A model generated the notes under the pieces. That model worked only from the letters and a program-made list of their open reading frames with translations, did no database searches and was not told the origin of the DNA. A DNA stretch of 64,000 nucleotides from Microbacterium candidum (GTDB lineage Bacteria; Actinomycetota; Actinomycetes; Actinomycetales; Microbacteriaceae). The DNA lies in NCBI RefSeq assembly GCF_030315975.1, contig NZ_JASXSZ010000001.1, positions 868,001 to 932,000 on the forward strand, read 5' to 3'. Below are positions 24,601 to 32,194 of this stretch, one piece after another (positions within the stretch are counted from its first letter, which is position 1; every line of letters begins with the position of its first letter). The translations under genes were made by a program, and so were the position numbers.

Positions 24601-26208
24601 GTGACCGACCGGCTGCTGCGCGGGGCGACCGTCGTGGACGGCACGGGGGCGCCTCGGTACAGCGCCGACGTGCTGCTGCGCGGCGACCGCATCGACCGCA
24701 TCGCCCCCGCGATCGAGGCTTCGATCGAGCCCGACGCGGAGGTCTGGGATGCCGCCGGCCTCGTGCTCGCGCCGGGCTTCATCGACATGCACGCGCACTC
24801 CGATCTCGCCGTGCTCGCCGATCCCGTGCACCTCGCGAAGGTCAGCCAGGGCGTCACGACCGAGGTGATCGGCCAGGACGGCATCGGCTACGCGCCCGTC
24901 GACGACGCCGTGCTGCCCGCCCTCCGCCGGCAGATCGCCGGCTGGAACGGCCACCCCGAACTCGACGTCGACTGGCGGTCGATGGGGGAGTACCTCGACC
25001 GGCTGGCGCGCGGAACAGCGCTCAACACCGCTGTGCTCGTCCCGCAGGGGAACCTGCGCCTTCTGGCCGTCGGAAGTGCCGATCGGCCCGCGACCGCGGC
25101 CGAGATCGACCGGATGCGCGGCATCCTCGCCGACTCCCTGGCCGCCGGCGCGGTCGGGATGTCGAGCGGGCTGACGTACGTCCCCGGCATGTACGCCGAC
25201 AGTGCCGAGCTGGCCGCCCTCTGCCGCGTGGTCGCGGAGGCGGGCGGCTACTACGCGCCGCACACGCGCTCGTACGGAGCCGGGGCGCTCGCGGCGTACA
25301 CCGAGATGATCGACATCGCCCGCGACACGGGATGCGCGCTGCACCTGACGCATGCGACCCTCAACTTCGCATCGAACGCGGATGCGGCCCCCCGCTTCCT
25401 CGAGCTGATCGACGCGGCGCTGGCCGACGGCGTCGACGTCACGCTCGACACGTACCCGTACCTCCCCGGAGCGACGACGCTCGTCGCGCTGCTGCCGAGC
25501 TGGATCGCCGCGGGCGGAATCGACGCACTGCGCGACCGGCTCGCCGCGGGCCGCGACCGCGACGCCCTCGTGCGGGCGCTCGACGTCGACGGATGCGACG
25601 GATTCCACGGCGAACGCGCCGACTGGACCACCATCCAGATCTCCGGCGTCTCGAACCCCGTGCTGGCATCGTTGGTCGGCCGGACCATTGCCGAGATCGC
25701 GGCGGAGACGGGGGAGGAGCCGGTGGATGCCGTCATCCGCATCCTCCTCTCCGACGATCTTGCGACCGGCGTGCTCATGCACATCGGGCACGAGCAGAAC
25801 GTGCAGACGATCATGCGGCATCCCGTGCACACAGGCGGCAGCGACGGGATCCTCGTGGGCGATCGGCCGCATCCGCGCGCGTGGGGGACGTTCCCGCGCT
25901 ACCTCGGTCGGTACGTCCGCGAGCTCGGCGTGCTTTCGCTGGAGGAGGCGATCCGCCACCTGTGCGGCACGCCCGCGCGACGACTCAGGATGCGGGACCG
26001 CGGCCTCGTCCGCGAGGGCTTCGTCGCGGACCTCGTCCTGTTCGACCCGCTTCGGGTACTGGATCGGGCCACATTCGATCAGCCCCGGCGGACGGCGGAC
26101 GGCATCGCGGCAGTCTTCGTCGGCGGAGAACTCGCGTATCGCGACGGCGAGCGCACGGACAGTCGTTCGGGGCGCTCGCTCCGGATGACGAAGGAGGGAA
26201 CCGGATGA
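24601..26208 (+). CDS. N-acyl-D-amino-acid deacylase-family amidohydrolase
   Basis: A 535-aa metal-dependent amidohydrolase of the D-aminoacylase type. The metal-binding HxH is in GFIDMHAHSDLAVL near residue 65; VTTEVIGQDGIGYAP, MSSGLTYVPGMYAD, HLTHA and the GSDGILVGDRPHPRAWGTFPRYL segment (Asp of the active site) are all family-typical. Members cleave N-acyl groups from D-amino acids; homologues act on other N-acetylated amino acids and amino-sugar acids. Here a likely substrate is N-acetyl-D-glucosaminate, whose deacetylation would feed the preceding PLP enzyme. GTG 24601 lies 33 bases after it; the stop overlaps the aldolase start in ATGA. Confidence 0.82.
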   Translation: MTDRLLRGATVVDGTGAPRYSADVLLRGDRIDRIAPAIEASIEPDAEVWDAAGLVLAPGFIDMHAHSDLAVLADPVHLAKVSQGVTTEVIGQDGIGYAPVDDAVLPALRRQIAGWNGHPELDVDWRSMGEYLDRLARGTALNTAVLVPQGNLRLLAVGSADRPATAAEIDRMRGILADSLAAGAVGMSSGLTYVPGMYADSAELAALCRVVAEAGGYYAPHTRSYGAGALAAYTEMIDIARDTGCALHLTHATLNFASNADAAPRFLELIDAALADGVDVTLDTYPYLPGATTLVALLPSWIAAGGIDALRDRLAAGRDRDALVRALDVDGCDGFHGERADWTTIQISGVSNPVLASLVGRTIAEIAAETGEEPVDAVIRILLSDDLATGVLMHIGHEQNVQTIMRHPVHTGGSDGILVGDRPHPRAWGTFPRYLGRYVRELGVLSLEEAIRHLCGTPARRLRMRDRGLVREGFVADLVLFDPLRVLDRATFDQPRRTADGIAAVFVGGELAYRDGERTDSRSGRSLRMTKEGTG

Positions 26209-26816
26209 CCGTTCTGGAACTGCTGAAGCAGGATGCGGCGCTCGCGCTGCCGCGACTCTCCTCGATCCCCGAGCCCGTTGCGCTGCTGCGCGCGCTCGCG
26301 GCAGGTGGCATCCACGTCGTCGAGTTCGCCTTCACGACGCCGGGGGTCGCCGATGTCATCGCCGCTTCGGTCGATGTGGACGGGGTGCGCGTGGGGGCCG
26401 GCACGGTGGTCACCGCGGCTCAGGCGCGGGAGGCGATCGCCGCGGGCGCGTCGTTCCTGGTGACACCCGGTGTCGTCACCGAGGTGGCCGAGGCCGCCAC
26501 GGTTCCCGTGATCATGGGCGCGTTCACCCCGACCGAGGCTCTCACCGCAGTGTCGCTCGGAGCGGCGGCCGTGAAGATCTTCCCGGCGTCGACGGTGGGT
26601 CCGGCGTACTTCACGCACCTCCACGGGCCGTTCCCGGACATGCCGCTCGTCGCGTCGGGCGGGCTGCACGAGGGCAACGCGGGGGAGTACATCCGCGCCG
26701 GCGCCCTCGCCGTGACTGCCGGCTCGAGCGTCGTCTCGGCCGCGGACGTGGCATCCGGGAACTGGGATGCGGTGACCGCCCGCGCCAGCGCCTTCATCGT
26801 CGCCGCCCGCTCCTGA
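26205..26816 (+). CDS. eda: KDPG/KHG aldolase
   Basis: A 203-aa class I aldolase of the Eda family, which cleaves 2-keto-3-deoxy-6-phosphogluconate to pyruvate and glyceraldehyde-3-phosphate. The Schiff-base lysine is in AVKIFPAS; the proton-shuttling Glu lies in IHVVEFAFTTP; GAGTVVTAAQAREAIAAGASFLVTP and ASGGLHEGN are also diagnostic. The N-terminus is slightly divergent (SIPEPVALLRALAAGGI in place of R-x-D...ALALAEAL...GG). Translation is coupled to the deacylase gene through ATGA. It closes the plus-strand operon and would perform the last step of the inferred oxidised-GlcNAc pathway. Confidence 0.87.
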   Translation: MTVLELLKQDAALALPRLSSIPEPVALLRALAAGGIHVVEFAFTTPGVADVIAASVDVDGVRVGAGTVVTAAQAREAIAAGASFLVTPGVVTEVAEAATVPVIMGAFTPTEALTAVSLGAAAVKIFPASTVGPAYFTHLHGPFPDMPLVASGGLHEGNAGEYIRAGALAVTAGSSVVSAADVASGNWDAVTARASAFIVAARS

Positions 26817-26822
26817 CCCCTC

Positions 26823-26983
26823 CCGGTCCCCGAGCTTGTCGAGGGGTCGTTGTCGTGCGGCGTCGACGCTTCGACAGGCTCAGCGACCGGGGTTCTGAGC
26901 TGCTCTCGGGTTCAGGGGGGGGCTTCCGGTCCCCGAGCTTGTCGAGGGGTCGTCGCTTCGCCAGGCTCAGCGACCGGTGGCGG
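26823..26983. repeat. GGTCCCCGAGCNTGTCGAGG-type repeats (four partial units)
   Basis: Two units read GGTCCCCGAGCTTGTCGAGG followed by GGTCG, and two reverse-type units read CGACAGGCTCAGCGACCGG or similar, giving two head-to-head pairs between the convergent aldolase and GH20 genes. The 24-bp block at 26823-26846 recurs exactly inside a coding gene at 59050-59073. Confidence 0.85.
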
Positions 26984-26985
26984 CG

Positions 26986-28602
26986 CTACTCCAGGTTGGC
27001 GGTCAGGCGGGCGATCTCGGCGGCGCGCTCGGCGCGGTCGTAGTGCTTCCCGGGGACACCGGGGATCTTCTGCCACGGATGCGGGCCGGATGCGGGACGG
27101 TATTCGATCCCAGCGGCATCCAGTCGCTCCAGGTGCACAGACAGACGCGCATCGAACGAATCCAGACCCACAGGACCGCTCCACAGCGCCTCGGCCAGCG
27201 CGCACGCGCGCGGGAACACCTGGTAGTCGAGGCGCCGGGCCGAGTCGATGTGCTCGGTCCAGACGTTCCCCTGGCCGCCCAGAATACGGTCCCGCTCTGC
27301 CCCGACGAGCACCGCAGGCACAGGATCGAAAGCCCGCACCGAAGACACAGTCGTCACGAGCCCCGTCGGGATCGGCTCGTCCGGAGAGTCCGACTGCCGG
27401 TAGTCGAAGTACACCGTGTCCTCCGGGCACATCACGACGTCCGAGCCGCGGCGCGCGGCGATGACGGCTCCCGCTGATCCACGCCAGGATGCCACGGTCG
27501 CACCTTCGACGAGCCCGCCTTCGAGGATCTCGTCCCAGCCGTACAGGCGTCGCCTGCGCGAGCGCACGTGCTCGTCGATGCGCGCGATGAACCAGCTCTG
27601 CAGCTCATCTTCCGAGGACAGCCCCAGAGACCGCATCCGCTCCTGGGTCGCCGCATCCGCCCGCCACTCGTCCTTCTTGCACTCGTCGCCGCCGATGCCG
27701 ATGAGCTCGGACGGGAAGATGTCGATGACCTCGTCGAGCACGTCGCAGAAGAACGCGATCGTGGACTCCTCGACGTTGAGCGCGTGCGGGTTGATGCCCC
27801 AGCGGGTCCACGGCTCCGACTCGCGCGCGTGCCCGATCTCGGGGTAGGCGGCCATCGCGGCCTGCACGTGCCCGGGCAGCTCGATCTCCGGCACGACCGT
27901 CACCCCGCGGGCGGCGGCGTACGCGACGATCTCGCGCAGGTCGTCCTGCGTGTAGAAGCCGCCGTGCGGTGTGGGGTCGAAGGATGCGTCGGGCCCGGCG
28001 CCGCGCTGCGATCCGCTGCGCCACGCGCCGACCTCGGTCAACCGCGGATGGCGAAGGATCTCGACGCGCCAGCCCTGATCGTCGGTGAGGTGCAGCTGCA
28101 ACACGTTGAGCCGGTGCATCGCGAGCTGGTCGATGAGCCGCAGCACCTCGTGCACCGGGAAGAAGTGCCGGGCGACGTCGAGCATCAGGCCGCGCCACGC
28201 GAATCGCGGGGCGTCCTCGATGCGGACGGCCGGGACAGACCAGCCCGAAGTAGCCGAGCCGCGGCGATAGATGGATGGCGGAAGCAGCTGCAGCAGCGTT
28301 TGCACGGCCCAGTGCGCTCCGCGCGCTCCGCCGGCGGTGATGCGCACACCCGCAGCGTCGACGGAGAGCGCGTAGGCCTCGTCATCCATCGCCGCATCCC
28401 GGGTCAACGAAACAGCCGCGTCACCCTCGACGATCGGCACCGGCAGACCCGTCGCGCGCCGCAGAGTTTCCTGCAGGAGGTAGGCCGCATCGCGCAGGGA
28501 GGCATCGAACCGGATGCGGGTCGCGTCGGTGAGCGCGAACTCCCCGGCGGTGGGGGCGGCGACGACGGGCTGCGGCAGGAGGTTCGTCACGGGGCATCCC
28601 AT
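26986..28602 (-). CDS. GH20 beta-N-acetylhexosaminidase
   Basis: A 538-aa glycoside hydrolase family 20 enzyme that releases terminal beta-linked GlcNAc or GalNAc. The N-terminal GH20b-like domain covers about 1-130; the catalytic TIM barrel starts at RFAWRGLMLDVARHFFP. The catalytic Asp-Glu pair is in IGIGGDECKKDEW, and YGWDEILEGGL and GNVWTEHI line the pocket. No signal peptide is visible, so it probably acts on imported chitooligosaccharides in the cytoplasm. The start could be ATG 28602, ATG 28614 or GTG 28590; 28602 keeps the TTGC-N7-GCAA palindrome upstream. Context ties it to the adjacent amino-sugar-acid cluster. Confidence 0.88.
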   Translation of the reverse strand: MGCPVTNLLPQPVVAAPTAGEFALTDATRIRFDASLRDAAYLLQETLRRATGLPVPIVEGDAAVSLTRDAAMDDEAYALSVDAAGVRITAGGARGAHWAVQTLLQLLPPSIYRRGSATSGWSVPAVRIEDAPRFAWRGLMLDVARHFFPVHEVLRLIDQLAMHRLNVLQLHLTDDQGWRVEILRHPRLTEVGAWRSGSQRGAGPDASFDPTPHGGFYTQDDLREIVAYAAARGVTVVPEIELPGHVQAAMAAYPEIGHARESEPWTRWGINPHALNVEESTIAFFCDVLDEVIDIFPSELIGIGGDECKKDEWRADAATQERMRSLGLSSEDELQSWFIARIDEHVRSRRRRLYGWDEILEGGLVEGATVASWRGSAGAVIAARRGSDVVMCPEDTVYFDYRQSDSPDEPIPTGLVTTVSSVRAFDPVPAVLVGAERDRILGGQGNVWTEHIDSARRLDYQVFPRACALAEALWSGPVGLDSFDARLSVHLERLDAAGIEYRPASGPHPWQKIPGVPGKHYDRAERAAEIARLTANLE

Positions 28603-28606
28603 CTCG

Positions 28607-28626
28607 TTGCGCATGCTGCAACAGGG
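28607..28626. promoter_or_regulatory. Second candidate IclR operator, upstream of the GH20 gene
   Basis: TTGC-GCATGCT-GCAACAGGG repeats the word at 23270-23289 with the same 7-nt spacer and the same CAGGG flank. It lies just upstream of the GH20 start, where a repressor would block the promoter. Confidence 0.6.
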
Positions 28627-28639
28627 TTGCGCTGCATGA

Positions 28640-28919
28640 AACGAGCCTATTCGACATGGCGGACGTCGCACCGCCGGTCCAGCGCGTTCGCGGTCACACC
28701 GCCCGCAAGGCGCCCTTCTGGGCGTATACATGAAGGACCAGTTGTTGTTCACGCTGACCGTGCGGCCCGCCACCGTCAGCACTGTGACGAAAGGTGCGGA
28801 TTTTCGGGGGGAACGGCGGCATCCGTGCTCGCTCCCCGTGGAGGTGTTCTTCATGCTCGTGCTGCGCCGGTTGGTGTCCGGTGGGGGAGCTATGAAGGGC
28901 TGATCCCGGACAGGATCGG
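28640..28919. other. Gap upstream of the GH20 gene with no convincing gene
   Basis: A 57-codon plus-strand frame (28730-28903) and a partly antisense minus-strand frame exist, but neither has a Shine-Dalgarno or a recognised product. On the minus strand GAATAGGCT near 28650 could be a -10 region for the GH20 gene. Confidence 0.4.
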
Positions 28920-28954
28920 AAGGGGGGATGCTGCGATTCGCAGCATCCCCCCTT
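28920..28954 (-). terminator. Hairpin terminator downstream of the beta-alanine-type aminotransferase
   Basis: A 16-bp perfect stem (AAGGGGGGATGCTGCG and complement) with a 3-nt ATT loop, 90 bases past the stop codon of the minus-strand aminotransferase. Confidence 0.7.
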
Positions 28955-29044
28955 CTCACTCGTCGACGTGCCCCAGATGTACGCGACACGCCCGGCGTGT
29001 CGTGCTTCTCGGGCACGTCAACGAGCGTGACCGTCCCGAGCGGG

Positions 29045-30448
29045 TCAGGCGGTGTACTCGTCCGCGACGTCGAGAGCGCGGTCGATGACGTCGAGCCCGC
29101 GGCGCAGCTCCTCCTCGGAGATGACGAGCGGCGGCGCGACGTGCAGGCGGTTGAAGTGCGTGAACGGCCACACGCCGGCCTTCTTGCATGCTGCGGCGAG
29201 CGCACCCATGGGCGCCGCATCCGCGCCCGAGGCGTTGAACGGCACGAGCGGCTCGCGCGTCTCCTTCGAGCGGACGAGCTCGATCGCCCAGAAGAGGCCC
29301 GCTCCGCGGATCTCGCCGACCGACGGGTGGCGCTCGAGCATCTCCTTGAGGCGCGGCTCGACGACGCGCGAGCCGAGGTCGCGGACGCGCTCGAGGATGC
29401 CGTCGCGCTCGAAGACCTCGAACGTGGCGACGCCGGCGGCGCACGCGAGCGGGTGGCCCGAGTACGTGAGTCCGCCCTGGAACGCCACGGTGTCGAAGTG
29501 CGCCGCGATGCGGTCGGAGATGACGACGCCGCCGAGCGGCACGTAGCCCGAGTTCACGCCCTTCGCGAAGGTGATGAGGTCCGGGGTGACGCCGAAGCGG
29601 TCGACGGCGAACCACTCGCCGACGCGGCCGAAGCCGACCATGACCTCGTCCGCGATGAACACGATCCCGTACTTGTCGCACAGGTCGCGCACGCCCTGCA
29701 GGTAACCGGGCGGCGGAACCAGGATGCCGTTGGTGCCGACGATCGACTCGATGATGATCGCCGCGATCGTCGACGCGCCCTCGAGCACGATGACCTGCTC
29801 GAGGTGCTCGAGCGCGCGCTGCCCCTCCTCCTCCGCCGAAGAGGAGTGGAACGGCGAGCGGTAGGCGTACGGGCCGAAGAAGTGCGCCACGCTGCCGTCG
29901 CCGGGCTCGTTCGTCCAGCGACGCGGGTCGCCGGTGAGCGTGATGGCGGTGGTGGTGTTGCCGTGGTAGCTGCGGTACATCGCCAGCACCTTGCGCTTGC
30001 CGGTGACGGCACGCGCCATCCGGACCGCGTTCTCGTTCGCGTCCGCGCCGCCGTTGGTGAAGAACACCTTGTTCAGGTCGCCGGGGGCGACCTCGGCGAT
30101 GCGGCGCGCGAGCTCGCCGCGCACATCGTTGGCCATCGCGGGCTGGATCGTCGCGAGACGGCTCGCCTGCTCCTGGATGGCGCGGACGAGATCGGGATGC
30201 TGGTGCCCCAGGTTCAGATTCACGAGCTGCGACGAGAAGTCGAGGAAGGCGTTGCCCTGGTAGTCCCAGAAGGTCGAGCCCTCACCCGCGGCGACGGGCA
30301 GCGGGTCGATGAGGGCCTGCGCGCTCCACGAGTGGAACACGTGCCCGCGGTCGTCGGCGCGCACGCGCGCCTCGGCCTCCGGGTCGGGCAGGGTGTGCGT
30401 CGCACCGAGCCGGTCGGTGTACGCGGCGGTGGTGAGGGTGTCGGTCAT
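29045..30448 (-). CDS. Class III aminotransferase, probably beta-alanine (omega-amino acid):pyruvate type
   Basis: A 467-aa PLP-dependent omega-aminotransferase. The cofactor lysine lies in ITFAKGVNSGYVPLGGV; FTNGGADANENAVRMAR binds the phosphate; IADEVMVGFGRVGEWFA is the typical Asp segment. It is encoded directly after a CoA-acylating semialdehyde dehydrogenase gene, with an ATGA overlap. Beta-alanine to malonate semialdehyde to acetyl-CoA is therefore the best pathway guess; taurine or another omega-amine is possible. ATG 30448 has AGGAG about ten bases upstream. It differs clearly from the enzyme at 7003-8403. Regulation is probably by the divergent PucR protein. Confidence 0.85.
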   Translation of the reverse strand: MTDTLTTAAYTDRLGATHTLPDPEAEARVRADDRGHVFHSWSAQALIDPLPVAAGEGSTFWDYQGNAFLDFSSQLVNLNLGHQHPDLVRAIQEQASRLATIQPAMANDVRGELARRIAEVAPGDLNKVFFTNGGADANENAVRMARAVTGKRKVLAMYRSYHGNTTTAITLTGDPRRWTNEPGDGSVAHFFGPYAYRSPFHSSSAEEEGQRALEHLEQVIVLEGASTIAAIIIESIVGTNGILVPPPGYLQGVRDLCDKYGIVFIADEVMVGFGRVGEWFAVDRFGVTPDLITFAKGVNSGYVPLGGVVISDRIAAHFDTVAFQGGLTYSGHPLACAAGVATFEVFERDGILERVRDLGSRVVEPRLKEMLERHPSVGEIRGAGLFWAIELVRSKETREPLVPFNASGADAAPMGALAAACKKAGVWPFTHFNRLHVAPPLVISEEELRRGLDVIDRALDVADEYTA

Positions 30449-32109
30449 GTTGGAGGGCTCCTTTGCTCCATGCGGGTCGTTGAGCGAGCGAGGAACGAGC
30501 GAGACGAAACGCAGTGAGTCTGCGTGCTGCGTTTCGTCTCGCTTCGCTCGCTCAACGACCCGCCAGGGGAGTAGTGATGCGGGAAGCCGAGGTTGATGCC
30601 ACCGTGGGTCGCCGGGTCGAGCCAGCGGCTGGTGATGGCCTTCTCGCGGGTGAAGAAGTCGAACCCGTGCACGCCGTACGCCTTGGCGTCGCCGAACAGC
30701 GACTGCTTCCAGCCGCCGAACGAGTGGTAGGCGACCGGCACGGGGATCGGCACGTTGATGCCGATCATGCCGACCTGGATCTCGTTCTGGAAGCGGCGGG
30801 CGGCGCCGCCGTCGTTCGTGAAGATCGCGGTGCCGTTGCCGAACTGGCCGGAGTTGATGAGGTCGACGCCCTCCTGGAAGGTCTCGACGCGCACGACCGA
30901 GAGCACCGGTCCGAAGATCTCCTCGGTGTAGGCGCGGGAGGTCGTGGGCACGTTGTCGAGCAGCGTCGGGCCGAAGAAGAAGCCGTCCTCCGCGCCATCC
31001 ACCGTGAACCCGCGGCCGTCGACGACGACGGTCGCCCCGTCGGCCTCGGCGATGTCGACGTACGACGACACCTTGTCGCGGTGCACGCCCGTGATGAGCG
31101 GCCCCATGTCGGGCTCGGGGGTGGATGCCCCGTTGCCGATGTGGAGCTTCGCGATGCGCTCCTTGACCTTCTCGATCAGCGCGTCGGCGACGGGCTCGAC
31201 CGCGAGGACGACCGAGATCGCCATGCAGCGCTCGCCCGCGGCGCCGTAGCCCGCGTTGACCGCCATGTCGGCGGCGAGCTCGAGGTCTGCGTCGGGGAGG
31301 ACCAGCATGTGGTTCTTCGCTCCGCCGAGCGCCTGGACGCGCTTGCCGTGCTTCGAGGCGGTCTCGTAGATGTACTGCGCGATCGGGGTCGAGCCGACGA
31401 ACGAGATCGACTGCACGTCGGGGCTGGTGAGGAGGCCGTCGACGGCCTGCTTGTCGCCCTGGAGCACGTTGAAGACGCCGTCCGGGAGGCCGGCTTCCTT
31501 CCACAGCTTCGCGATCCACAGGGCGGCCGACGGGTCCTTCTCGGACGGCTTCAGCACGACGGCGTTGCCCGCCGCGATCGCGATCGGGAAGAACCACATC
31601 GGCACCATGGCCGGGAAGTTGAACGGGCTGATGATGCCGACGACGCCGAGGGGCTGCTTGACCGAGTAGACGTCGATTCCGGTGGAGACGTTCTCGGAGT
31701 AGGCGCCCTTGATGAGGTGCGGGAAGCCGCACGCGAGCTCGACGACCTCCATGCCGCGGGCGATCTCGCCCAGCGCGTCGGAGTGGACCTTGCCGTGCTC
31801 GGCGGTGATGAGGGCGGCGAGCTCCCCGCGGCGCTGGTTCAGCAGCTCGCGGAACGCGAAGATGACGGCCTGGCGCTTCGCGATCGAGTAGTCCGACCAG
31901 GCTTCGAAGCCGCGGACGGCGGATGCGATCGCCGCGGCGATCTCCGCGTCATCCGCGAGGGCGACCTCGGCCTGCACGGCACCCGTGGCGGGGTTGAAGA
32001 CCGGAGCGGTGCGGCCCGAGGTCGAGGGGGCGAGCGCGCCGTCGATCCAGTGACCGATGACCGGGGTGCTCGTCTCCACGCCGCTCGGCGCAGTTTCAGT
32101 GATGCTCAT
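30445..32109 (-). CDS. mmsA: CoA-acylating methylmalonate/malonate-semialdehyde dehydrogenase with repeat-derived C-terminal tail
   Basis: A 554-aa aldehyde dehydrogenase. The nucleophile is in GAAGERCMAIS and the MmsA-type GGAKNHMLVLPDAD replaces the usual general-base Glu loop, indicating a CoA-dependent enzyme that makes acetyl- or propionyl-CoA from malonate or methylmalonate semialdehyde. Homology should end around residue 513 (LGFPHHY). The last 41 residues are translated from an intergenic repeat (GSLSERSETKR and RSFLARSTTR) that has replaced the original stop region. The present TGA overlaps the next ATG. ATG 32109 follows GGGAAGGGAATC. This is either a tolerated tail or a recent insertion. 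Confidence 0.88.
   Translation of the reverse strand: MSITETAPSGVETSTPVIGHWIDGALAPSTSGRTAPVFNPATGAVQAEVALADDAEIAAAIASAVRGFEAWSDYSIAKRQAVIFAFRELLNQRRGELAALITAEHGKVHSDALGEIARGMEVVELACGFPHLIKGAYSENVSTGIDVYSVKQPLGVVGIISPFNFPAMVPMWFFPIAIAAGNAVVLKPSEKDPSAALWIAKLWKEAGLPDGVFNVLQGDKQAVDGLLTSPDVQSISFVGSTPIAQYIYETASKHGKRVQALGGAKNHMLVLPDADLELAADMAVNAGYGAAGERCMAISVVLAVEPVADALIEKVKERIAKLHIGNGASTPEPDMGPLITGVHRDKVSSYVDIAEADGATVVVDGRGFTVDGAEDGFFFGPTLLDNVPTTSRAYTEEIFGPVLSVVRVETFQEGVDLINSGQFGNGTAIFTNDGGAARRFQNEIQVGMIGINVPIPVPVAYHSFGGWKQSLFGDAKAYGVHGFDFFTREKAITSRWLDPATHGGINLGFPHHYSPGGSLSERSETKRSTQTHCVSSRSFLARSTTRMEQRSPPT
30473..30562. repeat. GGTCGTTGAGCGAG-type inverted pair embedded in the mmsA reading frame
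   Basis: Two facing units of the dispersed repeat form an imperfect palindrome of about 90 bp. Unlike other copies it is read as the last codons of the dehydrogenase gene and precedes the aminotransferase ribosome site. Confidence 0.9.
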
Positions 32110-32148
32110 GATTCCCTTCCCGGGCCGGACAGATCGTGCGGGGCCCAT

Positions 32149-32158
32149 ATAAGCTTAT
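32149..32158. promoter_or_regulatory. Palindrome ATAAGCTTAT in the mmsA/pucR-type divergent region
   Basis: A perfect 10-bp AT-rich palindrome in an otherwise GC-rich 85-base divergent region. It may be a promoter element or an operator for the PucR-type regulator. Inference. Confidence 0.4.
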
Positions 32159-32194
32159 GAACTCAAGTGTGACACCGGGAAGAGGGGCACGACG

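Noticed and set aside
28730..28903. 57-codon ORF before the GH20 gene
   Set aside because: No Shine-Dalgarno, no recognised family, and it faces away from the neighbouring operons; kept only as part of an unassigned gap.
30445..30570. mmsA stop codon simply missed
   Set aside because: No in-frame stop occurs between the conserved end and the ATGA overlap; the frame truly runs through the repeat.
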